Made by a program: the position numbers and the translations under genes. From assembly GCF_023101345.1 (NCBI RefSeq), contig NZ_CP095848.1, positions 4,242,001-4,306,000 of the forward strand: a stretch of DNA of 64,000 bases. Direction: 5' to 3'. Below are positions 54,242 through 63,140 of this stretch, one piece after another. Position 1 is the stretch's first letter. Every line of letters begins with the position of its first letter. The DNA comes from Hymenobacter sublimis (lineage in GTDB: Bacteria; Bacteroidota; Bacteroidia; Cytophagales; Hymenobacteraceae). The notes under the pieces are model-generated. The model saw nothing but the letters and a program-made list of their open reading frames with translations, searched no databases and had not been told where the DNA came from.

Positions 54242-57200
54242 ATGGTAGTGGAGAAAGACCTTGCAACGACTCGGGCTCTGGACGATGTGCTGGCCCGCCT
54301 CGATGCTTTCAAGCGTAAGTTTTACCTGAGCCTGCTGGTTCGCGGGGCCTTCGTGGCTGGCGGCCTGCTGCTCAGCCTATTTCTGGTGTTCAACCTGCTC
54401 GAATACTTCCTGTACCTGCCCACCTGGGTGCGGGCGGGGCTGTTGTTCGGGTTCGTGGCGGGCATGCTCTACGCCTTTGGGCGCTGGATCTGGCAGCCCC
54501 TGGCGGCCCTTACCAACCTGCGCCGCATGCTGAGCGATGAGCAGGCCGCGCGCCGGGTAGGGGAGCTGTTTCCGGATGTGCAGGACAAGCTGCTGAACGC
54601 CCTGCAGCTGCGCGGGCAGGCCCAGGAAAACGCCCTGCTGGCCGCCAGCCTGGAGCAGCGCGCCGGACAGCTGCGCGGCGTCGAGTTTACTCAAGGCATT
54701 AACATTCAGGCCCAAAGCAAGCCCCTGTGGAAGTACGTGGCCATTCCGGCCGCCGTAGTGGTGCTGGTGCTGCTAATTTACCCTAGCCTGTTTGTGCAAG
54801 GCACCGAGCGAATTCTTAATTACGACCGAAAGTACAGTCCGCCCGCGCCCTTCCGGTTCGTGGTGGAAAACAAAAACCTCACGGCCTTCAAGGGCGAAGA
54901 TTACACGCTGAACGTGACGGTAGAAGGCGAAGCCCTACCCAACGAAATCAGCATTGTCTACGACGGGCGGGAGCGGCACTTGGTCCGCGAGGCTGGCAAC
55001 CGGTTTCGCTACGAGTTTCGGCAGCTGCGCCAAAACGTCGAGTTTCAGTTGGCGGCCGCGGGCTTCACCTCTTCGGACTACGACCTCACGGTGAAGGCCC
55101 GGCCCAACCTGCGCGACTTTGCCGTGCGCGTTTCCTACCCCACCTACCTCGGCAAACCCGCCGAAACCATTCGCAACACCGGCAACCTGACCGTGCCCGA
55201 AGGCTCGGACCTGCGCTGGGAGTTTGCCACCGAAGCCACCGACCAACTGCAACTCAAGTTCCGCAACCCCGATGAGGTAGTAACTGCCCAACCCGACGAC
55301 GAGCAGTTTCGCCTGTCCCGCCGGGCCTTACGCAGCCAGCAGTACTCGGTGCATTTGCGCAACGCCAACAGCCCCAACCGGGACCCCATCGAATATCAGC
55401 TCACCGTTATTCCGGACCAGGCGCCTGACGTAACGCTGGAAGCTTTTCAGGATACTACCTCCCTGCGCTACCTGGCCCTGGGCGGTAATGTTCGGGATGA
55501 CTACGGCCTCTCGCGCCTGCAGCTACACTACCGCGTGCTGAGCAAAGCTCGGCCCAACGCCGCCTACCAAACCCGCGCCCTACCCCTGAGCAGCGGCCCT
55601 AGCCAGAGCTACGCCTACCAGTGGGACGTGCGCCCCCTGAGCCTGCGCCCCGGCGACCGGCTGGAGTACTTCGTGCAGGTGTGGGACAACGACGGGGTGC
55701 ACGGGCCGAAGTCAGCCCGGAGCCGCACCGCCGAGTTCCGCCTGCCCTCGCGCACCGAGCTGCGCCAGCAGCTGGCCTCCCAGAGCCAAGCCGTGCAAAG
55801 TCAGCTCAGCCAGGCCGCCCAGCAAAGCAAGAAGATGGAGCGGGAGCTGGCCAAGGCCGATGACAAGCTGAAAGTTAAGCGCGACCTGAACTTCCAGGAC
55901 CGCAAGCAATTGCGCGACATGCTGGACCAGAAACAGCAGATGGACCAGGCCCTGGATGAGCTGAAGCGCCAGTTTGAGCAGCTCCAGGAGCAGCAAAACC
56001 AGCTCGATCCGCAGAAAAACGAGGAGCTGGCTCAGAAAGCCGAGGAGCTGAAAAAGCTCATGGAAACTCTGCTCGACCCGGAAACCAAGAAGCTGTACGA
56101 AGAGCTGCAGAAGCTGCTGGAACAACAGCAGGACCAAAACCAGCCCGACATGCAGAAGCTCCTCCAACAGCTTGAAAACAAGGAAAACACCTTGCAGAAA
56201 GAGCTGGAGCGGGCCCTGGAAATGTTCAAGCAGCTGCAGTTTGAGCAGAAGCAGGATCAGGCCCTGGAAAAGCTTCAGCAACTAGCCCAGGAGCAGCAAA
56301 AGCTGGCCGACGAAACCCAGAAGAACGATAAAAACTCGCCCCAAGCGCCCCAGGACAAAAACCAGCAGCAGCAAAAGCAGCAGGACCTAAAGCAGCAGCA
56401 GAGCGAGCAGCAGCAGAAATTTGAGGAGCTGAAGCAGGACCTCAAGGACATGAAGGAGCTGGACAAGCAGCTCGACGGTGAAAACGGCGCCGACGAGATG
56501 AAGCAGGAGCAGCAGGAGGTAGACGAGCAGCAGCAGGACAGCCAGGAGCAGCTCGGCAAAAACCAGAACCAGAAAGCCAGCCAGAGCCAGAAGCAAGCCG
56601 CCCAAAAAATGCAGCAGATGGCTCAGAAGATGCAGCAGCAAATGAACGAGGAGGAGCAGGACCAGCAGCAGGAAAACATCGACGACCTGCGCGACATCCT
56701 GGAAAACCTGCTCAAGCTGAGCTTCGACGAGGAAAACCTAATGAAGCAATTCCGCACCGTGGACCAGTCAGACCCGCGCTTCGTGCAGCTCGGCCAGACT
56801 CAGCGCAAGCTCAAGGACGACGCCCGCGTGGTGCAGGATTCACTGTATGCCCTGGCCAAGCGCGTGTTCCAGATCAAGTCCTTCGTGACCCGGGAGGTAG
56901 GCGAAATGAATGGCCGCATGGACGAAAGCCTCGACCAGATCCGGCAGCGCAATATTGGGCGGGCTACCAGTTCTCAGCAGCTAGCCATGACCAGCATGAA
57001 CAATCTGGCCCTCATGCTGAACGATGCCTTGCAGCAAATGCAGGAGCAGCAGCGCCAAAGCCAGAGCCAGCAGCAGCAGCAGGGCGGGGGCAAGTCGGGC
57101 CGCAAAAAGAAGAAGGGCAGCTCCGCCGGCGAAGGCCAACTGGGCCGCATGCAGCAGCAGCTCAACCAGCAGATTCAGCAGCTCCAGCAAAGCGGCAAGC

Positions 57201-57667
57201 AAGGAAGGGCCCTGTCGGAGGAGTTGGCCAAGCTAGCCGGACAGCAGCAAATGCTCCGGCAGGCCATGCAAGAATTGGAGCGCATGCAGCAGAAGGGCGG
57301 GGGCAAACCCAGAAATAACAAAGATGGCAAAGGCCAGGACGGTGCCGGAGGCCTCGGAGATGTGAAAAAATTGATGGAACAAACCGAAACCGACCTCGTA
57401 AACAAGCGGCTGACGGAGCAGACCATTATGCGCCAGCGTCAAATCCTGACGCGCTTGCTGGAAGCCGAGAAGTCGGCCCGGGAGCGGGACCAGGACGAGA
57501 AGCGCGAAGCGCAGACGGCCCAGAACCGTCCGCCCGTGTTTCCGCCGGCGTTTCAGCAGTATAAGCGCCAGCAAAACCGGCAGACGGAGCTCCTTCGCAC
57601 CGTGCCGCCGGCCCTCACGCCCTACTATCAGCGCGAGGTGAGTGAATATTTTCAGAAAATGAAGTAG
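54242..57667 (+). CDS. DUF4175 family protein, very glutamine-rich coiled coil
   Basis: 1141 residues. Two membrane helices are near the N-terminus (~32-55 and ~61-80) and a third at ~160-180. A beta-rich region follows (~190-500, with FKGEDYTLNVTVEGEALPNE). From ~510 to ~1000 the protein is a long coiled coil packed with Q, K, E and L. A GGGKSGRKKKKGSS stretch breaks the coil at ~955. The C-terminus (~1050-1141) is ordered. DUF4175 proteins are found before the RsbW-like ATPase, ybeY and mnmG genes in many Bacteroidota. An envelope structural role is likely but unproven. Confidence 0.85.
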   Translation: MVVEKDLATTRALDDVLARLDAFKRKFYLSLLVRGAFVAGGLLLSLFLVFNLLEYFLYLPTWVRAGLLFGFVAGMLYAFGRWIWQPLAALTNLRRMLSDEQAARRVGELFPDVQDKLLNALQLRGQAQENALLAASLEQRAGQLRGVEFTQGINIQAQSKPLWKYVAIPAAVVVLVLLIYPSLFVQGTERILNYDRKYSPPAPFRFVVENKNLTAFKGEDYTLNVTVEGEALPNEISIVYDGRERHLVREAGNRFRYEFRQLRQNVEFQLAAAGFTSSDYDLTVKARPNLRDFAVRVSYPTYLGKPAETIRNTGNLTVPEGSDLRWEFATEATDQLQLKFRNPDEVVTAQPDDEQFRLSRRALRSQQYSVHLRNANSPNRDPIEYQLTVIPDQAPDVTLEAFQDTTSLRYLALGGNVRDDYGLSRLQLHYRVLSKARPNAAYQTRALPLSSGPSQSYAYQWDVRPLSLRPGDRLEYFVQVWDNDGVHGPKSARSRTAEFRLPSRTELRQQLASQSQAVQSQLSQAAQQSKKMERELAKADDKLKVKRDLNFQDRKQLRDMLDQKQQMDQALDELKRQFEQLQEQQNQLDPQKNEELAQKAEELKKLMETLLDPETKKLYEELQKLLEQQQDQNQPDMQKLLQQLENKENTLQKELERALEMFKQLQFEQKQDQALEKLQQLAQEQQKLADETQKNDKNSPQAPQDKNQQQQKQQDLKQQQSEQQQKFEELKQDLKDMKELDKQLDGENGADEMKQEQQEVDEQQQDSQEQLGKNQNQKASQSQKQAAQKMQQMAQKMQQQMNEEEQDQQQENIDDLRDILENLLKLSFDEENLMKQFRTVDQSDPRFVQLGQTQRKLKDDARVVQDSLYALAKRVFQIKSFVTREVGEMNGRMDESLDQIRQRNIGRATSSQQLAMTSMNNLALMLNDALQQMQEQQRQSQSQQQQQGGGKSGRKKKKGSSAGEGQLGRMQQQLNQQIQQLQQSGKQGRALSEELAKLAGQQQMLRQAMQELERMQQKGGGKPRNNKDGKGQDGAGGLGDVKKLMEQTETDLVNKRLTEQTIMRQRQILTRLLEAEKSARERDQDEKREAQTAQNRPPVFPPAFQQYKRQQNRQTELLRTVPPALTPYYQREVSEYFQKMK

Positions 57668-57716
57668 CGTTCAGCTACTTTTACCGCCCCTACGCCGCCT
57701 TCCCCTTTCAATTCCT

Positions 57717-58175
57717 ATGAAGCAGGTTAAAATTCAGATTCCTTCCCTGGTCGAGAACATCCGCGTAGTGGAGAGCTTTATCGACAACTCGAAGGATACG
57801 TTTCACATCGAGGACGACATCTACGGCAACATCATGGTGGCCGTCACGGAGGCAGTTAACAACGCTATCCGCCACGGCAACAAGTTTGACAAAGACAAGA
57901 ATGTCTTTCTGTCGCTGTTCGTAGATCAGGACCGGGTAAAGTTTGAAATCGAGGACGAAGGCACCGGTTTCGACTACACCAACCTCATTGACCCTACGGC
58001 CCCCGAAAACCTGGAAAACCCCGGTGGCCGCGGCATCTTCCTGATTCGGCACCTGGCCGATGACGTGGAATTCACCAAGGATGGCCGCAACGTGCAGCTG
58101 ACGTTCATGCTGCCTACGCCCTCGGCTCCTGAGTCTGGCGCTACCATTAACGGTGCCGAAACAGCCATTCACTAG
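57717..58175 (+). CDS. ATP-binding protein, RsbW-like (HATPase_c)
   Basis: 152 residues. The GHKL ATP-binding motifs are present: N box VAVTEAVNNAIRHGNKFDKD, G1 box EIEDEGTGFDY and G2 box NPGGRGIFLIRHL. There is no histidine-kinase dimerisation domain, so it resembles anti-sigma serine kinases such as RsbW and SpoIIAB. The partner is unknown; no cognate STAS antagonist or sigma factor is encoded beside it. It starts 49 bp after the DUF4175 gene and 14 bp before ybeY, so the three are probably one operon. Confidence 0.92.
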   Translation: MKQVKIQIPSLVENIRVVESFIDNSKDTFHIEDDIYGNIMVAVTEAVNNAIRHGNKFDKDKNVFLSLFVDQDRVKFEIEDEGTGFDYTNLIDPTAPENLENPGGRGIFLIRHLADDVEFTKDGRNVQLTFMLPTPSAPESGATINGAETAIH

Positions 58176-58189
58176 TTGCTTTTGCTACC

Positions 58190-58675
58190 ATGAGCGACCT
58201 GCCCCCCGAGCACGATGATCAGGAAGAAGATGACTTTGGCCGCGACGAAGGCCCAGGCATTGAGTTTCTGGTGGAGGATGTTGACTTTGAGTTGGCCGAT
58301 GCCCAAGACCTGACTTCCTGGATTGAGCGGGTGGCGGAAGTGCATGAGCACGAAATTGTGCAGCTTACCTACATCTTCTGCTCTGATGAGTACCTGCACA
58401 AGGTCAATCTGGAGTACTTGGAGCACGATACCTACACTGACGTCATCACCTTTGATAATGCTGACGACGCCGACATCATTGAAGGCGACATCTTCATTTC
58501 GGTAGAACGGGTGCGAGAAAATGCCGTGCAACTGGGCGTTCCTTTCCGCGACGAGCTGCACCGCGTCATGATTCACGGCGTACTGCACCTGCTGGGCTAC
58601 GCCGACAAGGACCTGCTCAGCCAGACTGCCATGCGCAAGAAAGAGGACGACTGTCTGCTCTTGCGTACTTTTTAA
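58190..58675 (+). CDS. ybeY: Endoribonuclease YbeY, rRNA maturation factor
   Basis: 161 residues. The metal site HRVMIHGVLHLLGYADKD gives two histidines (HGVLH) and Asp in GYAD, where most phyla have His; the Asp form is usual in Bacteroidota. The N-terminus is acidic and hydrophilic (LPPEHDDQEEDD). YbeY processes the 3' end of 16S rRNA and serves ribosome quality control. It begins 14 bp after the RsbW-like gene and ends in a strong terminator. Confidence 0.95.
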   Translation: MSDLPPEHDDQEEDDFGRDEGPGIEFLVEDVDFELADAQDLTSWIERVAEVHEHEIVQLTYIFCSDEYLHKVNLEYLEHDTYTDVITFDNADDADIIEGDIFISVERVRENAVQLGVPFRDELHRVMIHGVLHLLGYADKDLLSQTAMRKKEDDCLLLRTF

Positions 58676-58702
58676 GCAGAGCAGGTTTGCCACTTATCAC
58701 TG

Positions 58703-58730
58703 AAACGCCCGCCTCTGAGCGGGCGTTTTT
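58703..58730 (+). terminator. Rho-independent terminator of ybeY
   Basis: AAACGCCCGC (58703-58712) pairs with GCGGGCGTTT (58719-58728) and a T-run follows. Confidence 0.88.
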
Positions 58731-58858
58731 GCGTCGCAACTTCCTGACCCGTTCCAACGCCGGAGACACCTATTTGCTTAACGGTGCTGACGTTTGGAGC
58801 TTGTAAGGGGCTAGGCGAATAGTGTCGTAAATGGCCACGTGCCGCGCGGCTATAATTA

Positions 58859-58899
58859 AAGAACGGTCATTCCTCGACAAGCTCGGAATGACCGTTCTT
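58859..58899. repeat. 15-bp perfect inverted repeat
   Basis: AAGAACGGTCATTCC (58859-58873) pairs exactly with 58885-58899 across TCGACAAGCTC. It could be a terminator or a mobile palindrome. Confidence 0.6.
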
Positions 58900-58975
58900 A
58901 TTGGGCGGAGCTCGGAATAATATTCTTACCAGATAGGTAATATTGCTTACCTACACATCCTAGTATATTCCCATA

Positions 58976-59704
58976 ATGGCCGCTACCCCTCCGCAACATC
59001 CTATTATTCGAGGCGATGCGCTGGATTTTTACCTGAGTCAGGGCTACTACCGGATGCATCAGGACTTATTTACCTGCCGCTTCCTACCCCTCGACGACGA
59101 CTTGTATACCGTGCACTGGCTGCGGCTGCGGCTGGCTGCGGTGCACTACGGTCCGGCCCAACGGCGGCTTCTGCGCCTCAACGAGCCGTTCACCGTAACC
59201 ATCCGCCCGTTCCAGCTCACTGCCGAGTATGAGGCTCTGTACGCCCTCTACCGCAGCACCATTACGTTTGATGCCCCCGAAACGGTAGAGGCCTTTTTGC
59301 TGGCCGGAGCCACGCACAACGTGTTCAGCACCCACGTACTGGAGGTGCGGGATAAGGAGCAGCTAATTGCCGTTGGCATTTTCGATAGTGGGGCCCGCAG
59401 CTTGGCGGGCATCATGAACTTCTACCATCCGGCCTACCGCCGCTACAGCCTGGGAAAGTACCTCATGCTGCTAAAAACTAACTACGCCCGCCTGCATCAG
59501 AAGACGTACTACTACCCCGGCTACCTGGTGCACGGCTACCCCAAATTTGATTACAAGCTTTTCCCCTGCTTGGCGGCTACGGAGGTGTTTGATGCCCTGA
59601 ACGGAGGCTGGCTACCCTTTAACTGGAACACCGTTGCGGCCCACTCCGCGGAGCTACTGACGGGCTGGCCCCCGGAAGACCTGGCCGAGGATAACTTCAG
59701 CTAA
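58976..59704 (+). CDS. Arginyl-tRNA-protein transferase-like protein (ATE C-terminal domain)
   Basis: 242 residues. The segment FYHPAYRRYSLGKYLMLLKT with TYYYPGYLVHGYPKFDYKLF is the ATE_C core, which adopts a GNAT-like fold and transfers an amino acid from tRNA to a protein N-terminus. The N-terminal cysteine-rich ATE domain of eukaryotic and proteobacterial enzymes is absent, as is common in Bacteroidota. The protein may tag N-terminal residues for degradation, or have a different acceptor. It has a long gap on both sides, so is probably transcribed alone. Confidence 0.85.
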   Translation: MAATPPQHPIIRGDALDFYLSQGYYRMHQDLFTCRFLPLDDDLYTVHWLRLRLAAVHYGPAQRRLLRLNEPFTVTIRPFQLTAEYEALYALYRSTITFDAPETVEAFLLAGATHNVFSTHVLEVRDKEQLIAVGIFDSGARSLAGIMNFYHPAYRRYSLGKYLMLLKTNYARLHQKTYYYPGYLVHGYPKFDYKLFPCLAATEVFDALNGGWLPFNWNTVAAHSAELLTGWPPEDLAEDNFS

Positions 59705-59803
59705 GCAAGCAGCTCAGCTGCCAAACGGCCCGCCAGCGAGCTTCCAGGGCGGCCCTGGGAGCTCATGGGCACCGAGGCCAGGTAAAAAAAGAAGACAAGT
59801 GCC

Positions 59804-59811
59804 TATCTTTG
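59804..59811 (+). promoter_or_regulatory. -7 box (TATCTTTG) upstream of mnmG
   Basis: An exact TAnnTTTG match. Transcription would start near 59817 and cross the alternative hairpins at 59820-59887. Confidence 0.55.
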
Positions 59812-59816
59812 CGCAC

Positions 59817-59893
59817 GTTTTGAGCGGGTTGCGCCCGAGTTGTGAAAGAGCATTGCCTGATAGATACGCCCGCTCAACTGCGGGTGTTTTCTG
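59817..59893 (+). ncRNA. Candidate attenuator leader or small RNA before mnmG
   Basis: About 77 nt between a promoter box and a terminator-like hairpin. Segment A (59820-59828, TTGAGCGGG) can pair with B (59834-59837, CCCG) or exactly with C (59869-59877, CCCGCTCAA). C also forms the left arm of the terminator hairpin (59866-59873 with 59880-59887, then TTTT). A:C pairing and the terminator exclude each other, which is attenuator logic. No known RNA family is recognised. Confidence 0.35.
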
Positions 59894-59989
59894 TTTGAGA
59901 AGCTGCGAACTTTCCCCTTCCTAGTTCCTGTTTCCTTCCAACGGTCAGCGGCGGCGGCTACCTTCCGGTAGGCGTTAGGCAGCCGCCCA

Positions 59990-60030
59990 CAATCCGCGTC
60001 ATCCGTCACAATCGTTTAAATCCGTGATTC
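59990..60030 (+). repeat. Short ATCCGTGA-type tandem units before mnmG
   Basis: Imperfect units (AATCCGCGTC, ATCCGTCACA, ATCGTTTAA, ATCCGTGATTC) run into the mnmG ATG. Similar units precede the methyltransferase start at 62198. Confidence 0.4.
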
Positions 60031-61899
60031 ATGTTTCAGCAAGAAGAGTACGACGTTATTGTAGTAGGTGCCGGCCACGCGGGCTGTGAGGCCGCCGCGG
60101 CCGCGGCCAACATGGGCTCCAAGGTCCTACTCGTGACGATGAACATGAACACCATTGCCCAGATGTCGTGCAACCCGGCCATGGGCGGGGTAGCCAAGGG
60201 CCAGATTGTGCGCGAGGTAGATGCCCTGGGCGGGCAATCGGGCATCATCACCGACAAAACCATGATTCAGTTCCGGATGCTGAACCGCTCCAAAGGCCCC
60301 GCCATGTGGAGCCCACGGGCCCAGTCGGACCGGATGCGCTTTGCTGAGGAGTGGCGCAATACGCTGGAGCAAACCCTGAACGTGGACTTCTGGCAGGAAG
60401 CCGTAATGGGCTTGCTAGTTGAAAACGACACGGTAGTAGGGGTAAAAACCCAGCTTGGCATTGAGTTTCGCGGTAAAGCGGTAGTACTCACTAACGGCAC
60501 TTTCCTCAATGGCCTTATCCACATTGGCGAGAAGCAGTTCGGTGGGGGCCGCGCCGCCGAAAGCCGCAGCACGGGCATTACGGAGCAGCTAATAGAGCTG
60601 GGGTTCGAGGCGGGCCGCATGAAAACCGGCACCCCGCCCCGCGTAGATGGCCGCAGCCTGGACTACTCCAAAATGGAGGAGCAGGCCGGCGACGAGGTGC
60701 CCAGCAAATTCTCCTACCTCAACACGCCTGCCTTAACCAAACAGCGCCCTTGCTACATCACCTACACTAACCCCGAGGTGCACGAAATCCTGAAGGAAGG
60801 CTTCGAGAAGTCGCCGATGTTTCAGGGCCGCATCAAGGGACTGGGGCCGCGCTACTGTCCGAGCGTGGAGGATAAAATCAACCGCTTCGCCGACAAGGAC
60901 CGCCACCAGATTTTTGTGGAGCCCGAAGGCTGGAGCACGGTAGAAGTGTACGTGAATGGTTTTTCGAGCAGCCTACCCGAGGATGTGCAGTACCGCGCCC
61001 TGCGCAAAATTGCCGGCTTCGAAAACGCCAAGATGTTCCGCCCCGGCTACGCCATTGAGTACGACTTCTTCCCGCCCACCCAACTGCACCTGACGCTGGA
61101 AACCAAGCGCATCCAGAACCTCTACTTCGCGGGCCAGATCAACGGCACCACGGGCTACGAGGAAGCAGCTTGCCAGGGCCTGATGGCGGGCATTAATGCC
61201 CACAACAAGGTGCACGGCAAGGAGCCCTTCATTTTGAAGCGGAGCGAAGCCTACATCGGCGTACTTATTGACGACCTCGTCAACAAAGGCACCGACGAGC
61301 CTTACCGCATGTTCACGAGCCGCGCCGAGCACCGCTTGCTCCTGCGTCAGGACAACGCCGACTTGCGCCTCACGCCCCTGGGCCATGCCCTAGGTTTGGC
61401 CTCCGACGAGCGCATGGAGCTGGTGCGCGAGAAAGAACGCCAGACCCAGGAGGTAGCCAAGCTGCTGAAAAATTACTCTATCGAGCCCCAGGAAATCAAC
61501 GACTGGCTGACGGAGTTGGGCTCGGCCATCATCCACGAGAAAACGCGCGCCGTGAATTTGCTGCGTCGCCCCAACGTAGACCTGCCGGCCCTCACGCGGG
61601 TGTTGCCCGGCCTCACGCTGGCCCTGGCGCCCTACGGTCCGGAGGCCCTGGAACAGGCCGAAATTCTGGTAAAGTATGAGTCCTATTTGGTGAAGGAACA
61701 CCAGCAGGCCGCCCGAGTGCAGGAGCTGGAAAACTTCCAGATCCGGGGCCGCCTCGACTATAAGGCCATGCCGGCCCTCTCGCACGAAGCCCGCGAAAAG
61801 CTGCTCAAGATTCAGCCCGAAACCCTAGGCCAAGCCTCCCGCATCAGCGGCGTCTCGCCGGCCGACGTGTCGGTACTGATAGTATACCTAGGCCGGTAA
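60031..61899 (+). CDS. mnmG: tRNA uridine-5-carboxymethylaminomethyl synthesis enzyme MnmG (GidA)
   Basis: 622 residues, full length. The FAD-binding N-terminus IVVGAGHAGCEAAAAAANMG, the SCNPAMGGVAKGQIVREVDA segment and GLGPRYCPSVEDK are diagnostic. With MnmE it adds the carboxymethylaminomethyl group to U34 of certain tRNAs, which affects decoding. The ATG at 60031 is preceded by short ATCCGTGA units rather than a Shine-Dalgarno site. The stop is followed by a large palindrome. Confidence 0.98.
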   Translation: MFQQEEYDVIVVGAGHAGCEAAAAAANMGSKVLLVTMNMNTIAQMSCNPAMGGVAKGQIVREVDALGGQSGIITDKTMIQFRMLNRSKGPAMWSPRAQSDRMRFAEEWRNTLEQTLNVDFWQEAVMGLLVENDTVVGVKTQLGIEFRGKAVVLTNGTFLNGLIHIGEKQFGGGRAAESRSTGITEQLIELGFEAGRMKTGTPPRVDGRSLDYSKMEEQAGDEVPSKFSYLNTPALTKQRPCYITYTNPEVHEILKEGFEKSPMFQGRIKGLGPRYCPSVEDKINRFADKDRHQIFVEPEGWSTVEVYVNGFSSSLPEDVQYRALRKIAGFENAKMFRPGYAIEYDFFPPTQLHLTLETKRIQNLYFAGQINGTTGYEEAACQGLMAGINAHNKVHGKEPFILKRSEAYIGVLIDDLVNKGTDEPYRMFTSRAEHRLLLRQDNADLRLTPLGHALGLASDERMELVREKERQTQEVAKLLKNYSIEPQEINDWLTELGSAIIHEKTRAVNLLRRPNVDLPALTRVLPGLTLALAPYGPEALEQAEILVKYESYLVKEHQQAARVQELENFQIRGRLDYKAMPALSHEAREKLLKIQPETLGQASRISGVSPADVSVLIVYLGR

Positions 61900-61920
61900 G
61901 AAGACGCATATCCTTTCAAC

Positions 61921-62029
61921 CAAGCACGTCATCCTGACGGAGCAAGGACCTTATCACGAAGCACGAGCGGTACTAAGGGTACTCGTTCTGGCGTGGTAAG
62001 GTCCTTCCTTCGTCAGGATGACGTGCTTG
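61921..62029. repeat. Long inverted repeat after mnmG
   Basis: A perfect 19-bp outer stem (61921-61939 with 62011-62029) continues into a further ~14-bp imperfect pair (61940-61953 with 61997-62010). The CGTCATCCTGACGGAGCAAGG motif is of a type often repeated between Hymenobacter genes. It is unrelated in sequence to the GTGA-arm elements. Confidence 0.8.
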
Positions 62030-62119
62030 CGTTAGTAGTGGCCGCATGATTTATGGTTTTATCGTTGTTACCTGACATCTGCCCCGAATTCTCCGTGAAT
62101 TTGTGGCAGCTTCGTTTTG

Positions 62120-62127
62120 TACCTTCG
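62120..62127 (+). promoter_or_regulatory. Candidate -7 box (TACCTTCG) of the zinc-ribbon methyltransferase
   Basis: One base from the TAnnTTTG consensus, with TTG at 62101-62103, about 70 nt before the GTG start. Confidence 0.4.
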
Positions 62128-62156
62128 CCTTGCGACTGGCTTCTCTGCGCAGGTCA

Positions 62157-62197
62157 GTCGTCGCAATCAGCGAAATCAATATAATCAGCGAGCATCT
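62157..62197 (+). repeat. Short AATCAGCG-type tandem units before the methyltransferase
   Basis: Units GTCGCAATCAGCG, AAATCAATAT and AATCAGCGAGCATC precede the GTG start and resemble those before mnmG. Confidence 0.4.
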
Positions 62198-63091
62198 GTG
62201 ATTTACGAGCGACTTGAGAAGTGCCCGGTGTGCGGGAAAACGGAGTTTCGCAATAAACTGGTTGTAGAAGACAAGTCAGTCAGCAAGGAGAGTTTTGCCA
62301 TTCAGCAGTGCGCGGCCTGCTCGTTTCAGTTTACCAACCCCCGGCCCGATGCCGACCACATTGGCCGCTACTACGAGTCGGAGGAGTACGTGTCGCATAA
62401 CAGCGGGGCAGGGGGCATGATCAACCAGGCCTACAAGGTGGCCCGCTTCTTCACCATGCGCCGCAAGGTAGGGCTCGTGAACAAGCTGGCGCCCCGCAAA
62501 GGCCGCCTTTTTGATTACGGGTGCGGCACGGGGCATTTTTTGGCCGCGGCTAAGAGCAACGGCTGGCAGGTGGCGGGTTGGGAGCCCAACCCCCGGGCCC
62601 GGCAGGACGCCTCCCAACGGGTAGGCCAGCCCCTGGACCTGGACAACCTTAGCCAGCTACCCGCCGAATCGTTTGAGGCCATTACGCTCTGGCACGTGCT
62701 GGAACACGTTCACGAGCTGAACGATACCTTGCAGCAGCTCATCCGGCTATTGAAGCCCGACGGCGTGTTCATCATTGCCGTGCCCAACGTCGACAGCCTC
62801 GATGCCCAGCACTACCGCCAGGATTGGGCCGCCTATGATGTGCCGCGCCACCTGTATCACTTCAGCCCCAAAACCATGACCCAGCTGCTCAAAAAGCACA
62901 AGATGCAGGTCAAGGAAGTGCTACCCATGCCCCTGGATGCCTACTACGTGAGCATGCTCAGCGAAAAGCACCGGGCCGAGCGGGGCGGCGGCATGCTGAC
63001 CGTGCTCAAGGCGGGCTACCAGTCGAACCGCTACGCCGCCAGCCACGAAGGCCAGTACTCCAGCCTGATTTACGTTTCCCAGAAACGCTAG
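62198..63091 (+). CDS. Class I SAM-dependent methyltransferase with N-terminal zinc ribbon
   Basis: 297 residues from the GTG at 62198 (reading IYERLEKCPVCGKTEFRNKL); earlier in-frame codons lie in repeats. The N-terminus holds a zinc ribbon, CPVC with CAAC downstream, in the form CxxC...CxxC. The SAM motif I is LFDYGCGTGHFLAAA and the acidic motif is HVLEHVHELNDTLQQLI. This layout (ribbon plus UbiG-like methylase) is widespread in Bacteroidota and may modify an envelope sugar or a small molecule. The substrate is unknown. Confidence 0.88.
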   Translation: MIYERLEKCPVCGKTEFRNKLVVEDKSVSKESFAIQQCAACSFQFTNPRPDADHIGRYYESEEYVSHNSGAGGMINQAYKVARFFTMRRKVGLVNKLAPRKGRLFDYGCGTGHFLAAAKSNGWQVAGWEPNPRARQDASQRVGQPLDLDNLSQLPAESFEAITLWHVLEHVHELNDTLQQLIRLLKPDGVFIIAVPNVDSLDAQHYRQDWAAYDVPRHLYHFSPKTMTQLLKKHKMQVKEVLPMPLDAYYVSMLSEKHRAERGGGMLTVLKAGYQSNRYAASHEGQYSSLIYVSQKR

Positions 63092-63140
63092 TCAGTGGGG
63101 TAGGGGAGAGGCTAGTGTTCTTATAGCAAAGAAGTTGCTG

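Larger units (their letters stand above)
58676..58975. other. Intergenic region between ybeY and the arginyltransferase-like gene
   Basis: 300 bp holding the ybeY terminator (58703-58730) and a perfect 15-bp inverted repeat (58859-58899). Nothing else is evident. Confidence 0.55.
59705..60030. other. Intergenic region upstream of mnmG
   Basis: 326 bp. It holds a 12-bp hairpin (59738-59764, GAGCTTCCAGGG with CCCTGGGAGCTC), a TATCTTTG box, a candidate attenuator or sRNA, and a run of short ATCCGTGA-like units just before the ATG. Confidence 0.6.
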
